A stretch of DNA of 64,000 nt from Pisaster brevispinus (Eukaryota > Echinodermata > Asteroidea > Forcipulatida > Asteriidae), in contig JAMKCF010000018.1 in NCBI GenBank assembly GCA_023634235.1, positions 967,195 to 1,031,194 on the forward strand, written 5' to 3'. The notes under the pieces were generated by a model. The model was not told where the DNA came from and made no database searches. It was given only the letters and a program-made list of their open reading frames with translations. Every line of letters begins with the position of its first letter. Position 1 is the stretch's first letter. A program made the position numbers and the translations under genes. Positions 21,666 through 32,451 of this stretch are shown one piece after another.

Positions 21666-24600
21666 TCATACTTTCTCAACTTGACCCCTATCTGTCAGTG
21701 TTACCCAAGGGACCCAGTTACCATTGTGTAATTTGGGGTCACCCCTTGGGTCCGGCATCATGTCTTTGTTCAACGGTGGAACCGCCGTTGCGTTTAACTG
21801 TTGTAATCGCTTAAAAAGCTCGTCCAAAATATCTGGAAAGAAGAAAAAGTATGCTCGATATTACAAGGCAAGTTCCCCGCCTTAAATTCCTAAATTTTGT
21901 GTAATAGATCTCCAAGCCTGGGAAAATAAAGAAGAAAAAAAAAGGTGTACTTTCTTCCCCATGGAGTCAAGCACGTTTTAGGTATAAAGGATTGTCCCTG
22001 TAGGCAAAAGCCTCAGACTGGTCCAACAGACTGGTCCAACAGACTGGTCCGACAGACTGGTCTGACAGACTGGTCCAACAGACTGGTCCAACAGACTGGT
22101 CTAACAGACTGGTCCAACAGACTGGTCCAACAGACTGGTCCAACAGACTGATCCAACAGACTGGTCCAACAGACTGGTCCAACAGACTGGTCCAACAGAC
22201 TGGTCCAACAGACTGGTCCAACAGACTGGTCCAACAGACTGGTCCAACAGACTGGTCCAACAGACTGGTCCAACAGACTGGTCCAACAGACTGGTCCAAC
22301 AGACTGGTCCAACAGACTGGTCCAACAGACTGGTCCAACAGACTGGTCCAACAGACTGGTCCAACAGACTGGTCCAACAGACTGGTCCAACAGACTGGTC
22401 CAACAGACTGGTCCAACAGACTGGTCCAACAGACTGGTCCAACAGACTGGTCCAACAGACTGGTCAAACAGACTGGTCCAACAGACTGGTCCAACAGACT
22501 GGTCCAACAGACTGGTCCAACAGACTGGTCCAACAGACTGGTCCAACAGACTGGTCCAACAGACTGGTCCAACAGACTGGTCCAACAGACTGGTCCAACA
22601 GACTGGTCCAACAGACTGGTCCAACAGACTGGTCCAACAGACTGATCCAACAGACTTGTCCAACAGACTGGTCCAACAGACTGGTCCAACAGACTGATCC
22701 AACAGACTGGTCCAACAGACTGGTCCAACAGACTGGTCCAACAGACTGGTCCAACAGACTGGTCCAACAGACTGGTCCAACAGACTGGTCCAGCAGACTG
22801 GTCCAACAGACTGGTCTAACAGACTGGTCCAACAGACTGGTCCAACAGACTGGTCCAACAGACTGATCCAACAGACTGGTCCAACAGACTGGTCCAACAG
22901 ACTGGTCCAACAGACTGGTCCAACAGACTGGTCCAACAGACTGATCCAACAGACTGGTCCAACAGACTGGTCCAACAGACTGGTCCAGCAGACTGATCCA
23001 ACAGACTGGTCCAACAGACTGGTCCAACAGACTGGTCCAACAGACTGGTCCAACAGACTGGTCTGACAGACTGGTCCAACAGACTGGTCCAACAGACTGG
23101 TCCAACAGACTGGTCCAACAGACTGGTCCAACAGACTGGTCCAACAGACTGGTCCAACAGACTGGTCCAACAGACTGGTCCAACAGACTGATCCAACAGA
23201 CTGGTCCAACAGACTGGTCCAACAGACTGGTCCAACAGACTGGTCCAACAGACTGGTCCAACAGACTGGTCCAACAGACTGATCCAACAGACTGGTCCAA
23301 CAGACTGGTCCAACAGACTGGTCCAACAGACTGGTCCAACAGACTGGTCCAACAGACTGGTCCAACAGACTGATCCAACAGACTGGTCCAACAGACTGGT
23401 CCAACAGACTGGTCCAACAGACTGATCCAACAGACTGGTCCAACAGACTGGTCCAACAGACTGGTCCAACAGACTGGTCTAACAGACTGGTCCAACAGAC
23501 TGGTCTGACAGACTGGTCCAACAGACTGGTCCAACAGACTGGTCCAACAGACTGGTCCAACAGACTGGTCCAACAGACTGGTCCAACAGACTGGTCCAAC
23601 AGACTGGTCCAACAGACTGGTCCAACAGACTGGTCCAACAGACTGGTCCAACAGACTGGTCCAACAGACTGGTCCAACAGACTGGTCCAACAGACTGGTC
23701 CAACAGACTGGTCCAACAGACTGGTCCAACAGACTGGTCCAACAGACTGGTCCAACAGACTGGTCCAACAGACTGGTCCAACAGACTGGTCCAACAGACT
23801 GGTCCAACAGACTGATCCAACAGACTGGTCCAACAGACTGGTCCAACAGACTGATCCAACAGACTGGTCCAACAGACTGGTCCAACAGACTGGTCAAAGG
23901 GCATCCGCTGCTGAAATACATTACTTATTTAGTGGAACATTCCTACAATTCAGACTTTTGATATGCTCCATAAGTTCGAGTGAGGACCTCGGAAAAGAAG
24001 TCATACCTGGGTTTTGATCTGCGATATTGTAGAACTCACAGGGGTCTTGATTGATGTTGAAAAGACAAGGTTTTGTAAATGGCTGACAGCTTGTGGAAGC
24101 ATTCAACGGAATCGGTGGGCAAGTAACCACTGGAGAATCTCTGTTGTTGGACATCGTCTTGGACAAATTCTGCTTGTATTGTGTAGCATTGATTTTGTCT
24201 GTCAAAACAAAGAAGGAAACATTATTTCTCAGGAAACAAAAATGGCTTGCAGAGAAAAATGAGTAATGATCCCTTTACCTCAGCCTTTCATCCAGGCATG
24301 GACGTCTAATAGCCAAGTACCAGTGTACACGTAGATGACCCTATAAGCAAGTCATTGCACATGCTCTTCAACTATCAATGCCGCTCTGAGTCTTACCTGT
24401 TGATGTTCCGACTGGTGGGAACCAACCATCCCACACTCCCCCATCGCTGTCACCGATGACAATCTTGTAGTCTCCGATACGCAAAGCTGCGTACATCTCA
24501 ATGGGATCAATGTTAAGAAGTATCTCGTTTCTTGGACACGATGCTCCTCTATGGAGAACAAATTAACGGGTGGTCAAAACAGGATAAAAAAATTTGAGGA

Positions 24601-27600
24601 GGCAAATGTTTTAAGTCTCTTAAAAATAATAAATAATGATAATAGTGGCTTCTTGTATAGCGCTCAAATCCATTACTCACGGTAACGCTCAAGATTACTA
24701 TTCCTGGTCACTGGGCCATTTATTTAATTTCTTAAACCATATCAGCTCCCTGGGGAGTAAACAGCCTGCGCTGCCAAGTATGTAGCGCACAAAGCGAAAT
24801 CAACCACAAGAGCCGTTTCTGCCATAACAGGTTCCAATTTGACTTTTTTTGCTAAATCAAACTTTGATTTTTTAATGGTTTTGTAAAAATGTGACACTAA
24901 CGTGACAAATTTGAATGTTTAACGGTCTCTAACAAACTCCCTAAATGGACTAAAAGATATTCAAATGATCTCCATAAATAAAAAAATAAAAACCCAAAAA
25001 CCCTGCCTTTTAAATGGCCTTAACAAAGTTTCCTACCCTGACCCAAGGCGGCATCTCTAATGTTCTCCACTCAGAAAACTAAACTGACCTGATCTCTTGT
25101 ATGATCTCTGTATTAAACTGCCTCGACAAAGTTGCCCAACTTCAGAAAAGAATGAAAATGATTGGTCTCTTCTAAGTTACCATTTTTTGTAGAGACCATT
25201 AAATTTTCGGTTTTTTTTCAAGCTACAAAACTTTGTAGTGACCATTTATTTATTTATTTTTTTTCCCCAAAGTATCCTCATGAAGTAAATTTACCTTGAC
25301 ACTGTGTCCCACATGTCCATCCCATAGATTTTGGTCCCCAAAGCACTGACGTCTCCTCCGGCGATCCTATACATTGTCGGGAACCAATCAGAGACGTGCA
25401 TCAAGTCATGTGAGATACGCCTCGGCTTCTCCAGCAGTGGACTATTAACGAAGCCCACCCCCCTAACTCCGCCCTCCCAGGGAGTGGACTTCATGCCCCT
25501 TAGTGGCCAGTTGCAACCAACGCTTTGGTCGTATCCCTCACCGGCGCCCCCATTGTCCGTAGTAAAGATAATTACTGTGTTTTCGTAGAGTCCGGATTGG
25601 ACGAGATATTTGGTGATGTTGCCAATGGAGTCATCCAAAGCTGAAACCATACCTGGACGACAAAATAAAAAAATTAAAAAACCCCTGAAACATTAATATC
25701 AATGTTACCAAATTTAATTGAGGCTGGAGCCGGGGAGAAATAGTCAGGACCCTTTGTTGTATAATGAGGATCAGAGTTTAGTATTGCTTTTGTGAAAAGG
25801 AAACACGACAAGGTCGATGGAAGAAGTTTATTTCAGATATACTATCACACTATGAAACGTATGTAAGAGGATCTTCTTCTGGCGTATTCCTGTCTAACAA
25901 AAAAATGAATGTCTAAGTCTAGTGAATGCAGCCACTGCAGTGCGCCCCGTTTAAATTCAGACAGAGGCACTATAACCTTAAGGAGGACACCTCTTTGGGC
26001 AGGCAGTGCCAAATAAGGATGATGCAAGCAATTCCAATACTTAAGAAAAGTAGAAGCGTCTCAAAAGTCAGAAAGGTAGGAACATTCTAATTATTAGATC
26101 GGATAAGTATTCCAGCCCACGTGCATGGACCAATCCGTTGGAATGCCAGAACAATCCTTTGGAATGTTCAAATTGCTGATGCACCTGCTCTCGAAGATCA
26201 GCACGTCACTGTCCACTGGAATGCGGGCATATCCCTACGGCAACGTTCTTTTGTGCTAGAATGTTCCCGACTTTTGAGTCCTGGACCCATTCTGACTTAC
26301 CAACTAGTCTAGGTTCCCAGACTCTCCTTTTGGTATTTACTGAAGTACTCAAAGTGGCTCAATTCTACCAACAGAGGGCGTACCGAAATGGATCCCGATT
26401 TCTGGCTCCTCTGACAGCGGTTTGTGAGAGTGTCTTAAAATAGCGCCCTCTATTGGTAATAGTTTGTGGGTGGTAGCGTCCATCGTGTCTGCAGTAGATC
26501 GTAGAATATAAACAACTCAAAGGTCTTGAACCAAGATTACTTACCAGCGAATATTTGTCTCTTTTTGTCCTTGATATTTGGGAAGCGTTTGACATAGTAC
26601 TCTGGGGCCTCCATTGCGTTGTTCCCATTGCCAGCATGCACTGCTTGATGTGCCAAGTACAGGAACAAAGACTACAGTTGATAATAGCAAGAACAAACAA
26701 ACATAATTGGTCATCATTAAAAATGAAATTAATGCAGTTGGCCTGGGTCTCCCCTTGGTCTAAAGGATGAAGCCCACTGAACCTCCTTGGTGTTATATTT
26801 TAAGGGCACTACATGTACAGTCAACCCTCATTTATTCTGCTTATAAAGAGTACATTCTGAAGTCTTAAATCTCATTTCTGCTTGTGTTTCTTTGTTTTGC
26901 AGTCCTCTAATTAACTTTCCTGTTATAAAGAGGCAATTTGTCCAATACCAGTGATCTTATTATGATGAGAGTCAACTGTATCTAGATTTCCTTCTTGGGC
27001 AGGGGTCACTGGAAAATTGTTGGAGGATAAGTATTCTCCCCCCCCCCAAGACTATGCCACTCTCAGAGATATATAACAAATTGACACTAACCTGGGACGG
27101 ATCATGATTGGCGATGATCTGTTGAACTTCTTTGGTAAACACTTCTGTAGAGTACTGACCAAAGACCGGAGTGTACACGTGACTGTCTCTCTGGAAATCA
27201 AAGCCTACATATTCCTACATAGAGGGATTACACATAAGTCTCCAAGAGGTTATTGGGGCTTAATTTAATTTAATTTATAAATTTCACAGGATGAAATGAG
27301 GTCAAAGATAACTATTTTTTTTTTTTTTTAAGCTACAAATGCAACTTAGATGACATGAAATTGGGATACACGACAAACGATGTTAAATGAAAGCAGTCTT
27401 AAGAACAAGTGAAAATTCTAGCAGACTACAAAAATGACAAAGCTGAATTGGACTTGCTGGCTAGTTACCTGTAATTTCAGGATAAACCTAGTCTTTGTTC
27501 AAGTACTTCTGTTCTTCACATTCCATGATCCATCAACAGTAGCACACTCTTTTGGTAGTAGATGGTGTAATATGAACAGGAGCATCTTGAAATGGAGGCT

Positions 27601-30600
27601 AGGGTTAACCCTGACGGGGGTTCTTTGTGGAGGAAGAGGTATCAAGGAGTTTCGTTGTTCCCCCAACTATAGAATCAGCCTAACTATAGTTGGGCACAGA
27701 CCAACTAAGCTGGGCTGCTCCCAACTATAGATGGCTGCTCCGTACTATAGCTGGGCTGATTCCAATTATAGCCTGGCTGATCTCAGCTATAGCTGGGCTG
27801 AACCCAACTATAGCTGGGGTAAACCCAACTATAGCTGGGCTGAACCCAACTATAGCTGGGCTGATACCAAATATAGCTGGGCCAATCCCAACTGTAGTTT
27901 GGCTGATTCTATAGAAGGGTTGAACATTTTTACTTACATCTGCCGCTACATGATTCCAATAGTCCTCATGACCGAGCAGGTAGCCAAGGTGGCTGTCAAA
28001 TCCTCGATTTAAAGGGAGGTACTCGTCAGCGAAGAACCCTAGATGCCACTGGGGAAAAATTAGTATAGTGCATGAATTACTCACAACCAAATAAGGCCAA
28101 GATTTCCCCTAAGAAGTTGTGTTGTCCACGTCTAAACTTTTCCTTTTTGACTGATGCAACTATTTCATCAGGAATTAAGAATATTATTTTACCTCAGTGA
28201 ACTGCGAGTTCTAAAAAAATTTGTAGGCATACTATTCAGTCTAAACCAAACACCTACAAAAATAAAACACCCAAACTGTTGGCCTCTGATTATGGTGGTA
28301 TGCCTGGACCCATACGATCAGTTTACTAGTGCAGTCCTCGGTCCAACACCATTCAGTAACTCAACACCCAAACTGTTGGACTCTGATTATGGTGGTATGC
28401 CTGATCCCATGTAAAGCATAATCAGTTTACTAGCGCAGTCCTCGGTCCAACACCATTCAGTAACTCAACACCCAAACTGTTGGACTCTGGTTATGGTGGT
28501 ATGCCTGATCCCATGTAAAGCATAATCAGTTTACTAGTGCAGTGCTCAGTCCAACACCATACAGTAAACTCAACACCCAAACTGTTGGACTCTGGTTATG
28601 GTGGTATGCCTGATCCCATGTAAAGCATAATCAGTTTACTAGTGCAGTCCTCAGTCCAACACCATACAGTTACTCAACACCCAAACTGTTGGGCTCTGAT
28701 TATGGTGGTATGCCTGATCCCATGTAAAGCATAATCAGTTTACTAGTGCAGTCCTCAGTCCAACAGAATCAAACAAATTTGATTTTGAAGGGTTGGGATT
28801 GGCTTTGATCAAGCCTTTAGTTATTTTTGTTTACCTTTCCTACAATGTGTGTCTTGTAGCCCTGTGCTTTCAGCAGCTGAGATATCGTTGTCTCATTAAG
28901 ACCAAGACCATAGGGCTGGGCTCCAGCTATCGTCCGGTGCTGCAGCCCTTCAAGAAAGAGTTGAAGAAATTGTTATTTTGATATCTTTTTTGGTAATAAA
29001 AACCAAGGGATTCTCAAAAGTGACTAGCAGTGTGAGTAGGCCTGAAGATACATTGTAGAGAAGATGATCAAGACATTTCTGATTGAGACGTTGGAGGAAA
29101 ACCCCAACTACATGAACTAGGGAAAACCCATATAACATGTATAACCAGGGCGGGACAGAAAACCCAATCCACAAGCAAGGCTCCCGTCCAAAGCGGGATT
29201 CAAACCAGGGAACACCAAGGTGGAGGGCACAGAAAGAGGCCTTTATGCCAACCTGAATGACAGAGACAAATGAAACAAGGCATCTAACGAAATCAAAAAC
29301 AGTCCACAAATTTCTCTCTCTTTGCTTCAAAGCCAAAATTCAAGATAGCGTTGAGTCAGTGCAAAAAACATTGTATCTCCTAAAATAGCACGTCTGTTAC
29401 GAGTGTCTTTAAAAATGTCAAAACATTGTATCTTGCTAAAAAAGCCTGCATGTACACAAAAACAAGTATGCACCAAAATACAACGTTTTTGCATAGAGCT
29501 TTTTCGTGCAAGATATGATGTTGCACACCTGGAATTACACGGAGGCCACGGCTTCTGTTGCCCTGGTCATGGCCTTGGTGCCCCTTCAGAAGTTTCCCAT
29601 AGATTCTAAGTTTTTCCAATGGAAGTGCCCTTTTCTAAAATGAAAAAAGCTTCGCCATTTCAAAGATGAAATTCCAGGCCTGCGTTGTAGCAAAATTGAG
29701 ATTTGTTTATTTGGGTTCTTTTCTGTTTTTTTTCCCTTACACCGATGTGTACTCAGTGCTCTCCCGAGCTCTGTGAAAAAATTCCACAGGCAATCACTCA
29801 GGTGGGATTCGAACCCATGCACTGAGTATACAGTGCTTAATACACATCGGTGCAAGGGAAAAAACAGAAAAGAACCCAAATAAAAATTATTTATCCCCGA
29901 TGCAAATATTAACAACTATTAAAATTGAGATTTTTGCACTGGTATACGTAGTTCTTCATTACCTAGATGAATGGGATGTCTGCCAGTCAAAAGAGCAGAT
30001 CTTGTTGGCGTACAAAGGGGCATTACATAATAATTATGTAAAATAACTCCATCCGTTGCTAATTTATCAATATTAGGAGTGGGAATCTGTGTGGATCCAT
30101 GGAAACTCACATCGTTCCAGCCCTGCGAGGGAGAGATCAATTATTTATTGTCAACTAACTTTTGAGAAATTTAATGGTTTTTATTATGCAAATTAATACC
30201 TTTAGAGCCTGTCCTACATGTATGCAGTTTGGATCTAGGGACCAACTGTATGTAGTTGGTCAAAAATAAACACAAATTCTTACTTTTAATCTAAAAGATC
30301 GCTGAAAATAGTTCATACCAGCAAAAGTATAAATCCTCTAGATAAATATTTATGTCTGAAGGTCAAGGAAAAATTGCATTTTGGCTTGTACAACAATTAT
30401 CAAGAAACAAAGTCACCCCTTTTCTTCATAACTATAGGCTTTCCAGGAATTTCACTTTCCATGAATAGGCAACATTTTGTTTGAGGGACTGTTTCAACAA
30501 AATCAGTTAAATTGCGCTTGGCTTTTTCTACAATTAAAGTTATTAAAACAAAAATCTAAATAACCTGTTCCTCACCAAGTCATCAGCAACAATAAGAACG

Positions 30601-30677
30601 ATGTGTGGATGAGGAGGTTTTAGGGAGATTGTCAGCCGGATGAGGAAGAGCAAGAGGCAGATCAAGAAAGTCTTCAT
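21666..30677 (-). CDS. ARSB: Arylsulfatase B-type lysosomal or secreted sulfatase
   Basis: Ten exons in coding order: 30677-30576, 30122-29963, 28947-28835, 28048-27938, 27214-27092, 26671-26545, 25652-25295, 24548-24397, 24198-24007 and 21832-21666. They total 1605 nt and 534 aa, against 533 for human ARSB. Residues 1-18 form a signal peptide ([15 protein letters not shown]). Metal ligands are D32 and D33 in VLIVADDL. The formylglycine precursor is C71 in [14 protein letters not shown]; the third motif position is Thr instead of the usual Ser, which the family signature allows. Further conserved blocks are [37 protein letters not shown] and [25 protein letters not shown] removes 4-sulfate from N-acetylgalactosamine in dermatan and chondroitin sulfate. 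Invertebrates have several ARSB/I/J-like paralogues, so strict orthology is uncertain. Confidence 0.93.
22014..23895. repeat. 13-bp minisatellite, about 145 copies, in the last arylsulfatase intron
   Basis: The unit is CAGACTGGTCCAA, nearly uniform over 1.88 kb. Occasional variants are GATCCAA, GGTCTGA, GGTCTAA and GGTCCAG. As 13 is not a multiple of 3 and the minus strand carries no stop in the unit, all three minus frames stay open for hundreds of codons with a 13-residue periodic peptide. These frames are artefacts of the repeat and are not annotated as genes. Confidence 0.97.
23918..23973. mobile_element. Truncated family-H repeat abutting the minisatellite
   Basis: GGAACATTCCTACAATTCAG and ACTTTTGATATGCTCC match the right end of family H (51940-51995, 43590-43640). 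It lies between the 13-bp array and the exon starting at 24007. Confidence 0.6.
24620..24850. mobile_element. SINE-4 (AGCGCTC, CTGGGGAGTAAACAGCC type)
   Basis: AATAGTGGCTTCTTGTATAGCG, GGTCACTGGGCCATTTATTT and CTCCCTGGGGAGTAAACAGCC are shared with 35133-35660. Arylsulfatase intron. Confidence 0.7.
26045..26290. mobile_element. Family-H dispersed repeat
   Basis: AGGTAGGAACATTCTAATTA and GATCGGATAAGTATTCCAG near the left and GAATGTTCCCGACTTTTGAG at the right. Relatives at 43430-43640 and 51835-51995. Confidence 0.6.
26366..26455. promoter_or_regulatory. Pair of convergent CTCF-like motifs in an arylsulfatase intron
   Basis: TACCAACAGAGGGCGTACC and, 60 bp away in the opposite direction, TAGCGCCCTCTATTGGTA. 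The arms could also be ends of a short inverted-repeat element. Binding is not shown by sequence alone. Confidence 0.35.
27630..27915. repeat. 21-bp tandem repeat built on a palindrome
   Basis: About 12 copies of CCAACTATAGCTGGGCTGAAC with small length changes. The core CCCAACTATAGTTGGG is a perfect palindrome and also occurs singly at about 19135-19155 and in weaker form at 7350-7430. It ends 23 bp before an arylsulfatase exon. Confidence 0.85.
28255..28765. repeat. 104-bp satellite array, same family as 48855-49530 but inverted
   Basis: GTCCAACACCAT recurs at 28341, 28445, 28549 and 28653 (104-bp step), and each copy holds CACCCAAACTGTTGG and ATCAGTTTACTAG. The reverse complement matches the monomer near 49000. 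It lies in the arylsulfatase intron between exons 28947-28835 and 28048-27938. Confidence 0.9.
29525..29680. mobile_element. Family-I short element
   Basis: Shares CAGAAGTTTCCCATAGATT, TTCCAATGGAAGTGCCC and a terminal CCAGGCCTG with the copy at 32625-32795. Located in an arylsulfatase intron. Confidence 0.6.
29705..29885. mobile_element. Foldback element with inverted arms of about 55 bp
   Basis: ATTTGGGTTCTTTTCTGTTT and CTTACACCGATGTGTACTCA in the left arm return as reverse complement in the right arm (ACACATCGGTGCAAGGG, ACAGAAAAGAACCCAAAT). The loop holds a B box-like GGGATTCGAACCC, so a tRNA-related SINE dimer is possible. Confidence 0.75.
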
Positions 30678-30698
30678 CGTGACGATGGGTCAGTCATC
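30675..30698 (-). promoter_or_regulatory. uORF overlapping the arylsulfatase start codon
   Basis: Immediately upstream on the minus strand, an ATG at 30698-30696 opens a seven-codon frame (MTDPSSR). Its TGA stop overlaps the main ATG as ATGA. If it is in the mature leader, ribosomes would have to reinitiate or leak past it. The 5' UTR was not mapped. Confidence 0.4.
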
Positions 30699-30699
30699 C

Positions 30700-32451
30700 T
30701 ACTCTAAGACTAAATCAAACAAAAAAATAAGCATTGATTACATAGGAACGTTCTAAATCATTAACATATAAAGATTAAAGGTAAACAAATACATAAATGT
30801 AAACAAAGTCTAAATTTCAGGATGTCTCTGCTCTATACAGTCAAGTAACTGCCAGATTGTCTCCAGCAAATCCCAGCGATATTGAGCAATATTGAAATAA
30901 TATATAGTTTGATTAGTTAAGACATTCAATTTCAATATCAGCAAAGAGGTTGATGCTGTATGTAGATTATTACTAGAACTAAGTAAAAATAAAATACAAA
31001 ATAGGCCCCTATTTTATTTTTAGGCTGGTGGTTTTGCGATGGTTGTAAAGATCGTCACACTCTCCTCTCATCCTGGTGGTCACCTCCGGGCGGGGAGGAG
31101 GGTTTACGGTCATCACAACTGCCAAACAAAAAGCTTCTAAAAAATGGATAGAGGAAGTAATTAAACTAAATAGTTTTAATACAGAAAATAGAATTAGCCT
31201 TCATCATGGCCTTGCAAACTCAATTTGGCATGTCAACAAAAAAAGGCCTGTAATGTATAATAAAGGTAAACTTAAAAACGATGGGGGAAAACAGCACCTT
31301 CTCATTCACTCTGCTCAATTTAGTTCCAGACGATGGTCCAATCTTTCTTTAATTGGTCATCGACCTTATTTGTAAACAAAACAACAAATTGCTCACCAAA
31401 AAACATCCAGATATTCTTGCAACTGGTTTCATAGACTTAACACTAAACCCTAGCTGTGCTTCCCGTTGCATTGCAGTCACGTGCACTGTTTATGTAGTGC
31501 GCGAAGTACAACAGAACTTGTAGCAAGTCTAAAATGAACTTAACGGCTATTTACTGAGGAAAATTCATATATTTCGACGGCTATTTACTGCCGAGAAGAT
31601 TGGGTCACTAGACGACTATTTTATGGAAATAAATCTGGTTTGCGATGGCTATTTTATGCTAAGAAAATTATTATTTCCACAATAATTTTTCTGAACGATT
31701 TCTTGAAGTTTCCACGTTTGTCGCTTGAAGTTCTAACCCAAACCCCTGCTTAAAAACCCCCAAAACAGACAAAAACCTTCAAATAAATAACTCTAACAGA
31801 ACAATGTAATTTTGAGCTTCTTAAAGTTTTCTTTATTTTCTACAATTCAACTGTACACAACAATGGCCACTCCATCTTAAATTTATTGTCCAACTTTAAA
31901 TGACTCAGCAAAAGATGTATACAATTAACTAATTTTTAAAAGGAAAAATCTGTTAACAAAATAAAAGCCAAGGAAAGTTCGAGGTGACCTATTCACCACA
32001 CGATGTCAATTGCTGCAAGATTTCATAATGCATGCTGACATAGTATATCTATCATTGAAAGCCACAGTGGATGATGCTGAATGGTCAGACAGTAGGAGGG
32101 TTGACTATGTACTGTGTAGATGCATTCACCACATGATATCATAATACAGTCAGCGATAGTTTATATTTCATTCAAAACCACAGTGGATGATATTGAATGG
32201 TCAAACAGTGGGAGGGTTGACGGCATACTTAATATAAGTAACTTTTATAATTGTTTTCCTAACTTAAACTGTTCCAGCAAACACAACTTTGCAAACGGAA
32301 AGCCGGAGAAAGGTAACTGTTACATTCTTCGTGAAAAATAATCAGTGAAGATCTTCAACAAAAACATTACAAAGGACATTTCACTTGGGATCATTTTATA
32401 TTTCCCACATTTCACTAAAAGTACTGGGTTAAAAAAACAAAATGTTGACGG
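30700..32451. other. Intergenic DNA between the arylsulfatase and HSPBP1 genes
   Basis: No gene recognised. An isolated 99-codon open frame at 31076-31375 has no family resemblance that I can support. Degenerate copies of CGGCTATTTACTG lie at about 31540-31660. A repeat of about 110-125 bp with CATTCACCACATGATATCAT and CAGTGGATGATATTGAATGG lies at about 32000-32225 and matches the array at 5190-5560. Confidence 0.55.

Noticed and set aside
22013..23872. Minus-strand open frame of 619 codons (and sisters of 485, 279 and 217 codons) with a 13-residue periodic peptide
   Set aside because: They are all produced by a 13-bp minisatellite with no stop codon. They lie inside an intron and have no independent start, composition or homology.
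31076..31375. 99-codon plus-strand open frame in intergenic DNA
   Set aside because: It has a plausible composition, but I recognised no family, found no splice partners, and it starts in low-quality context. A transposon relic is possible but not supported.
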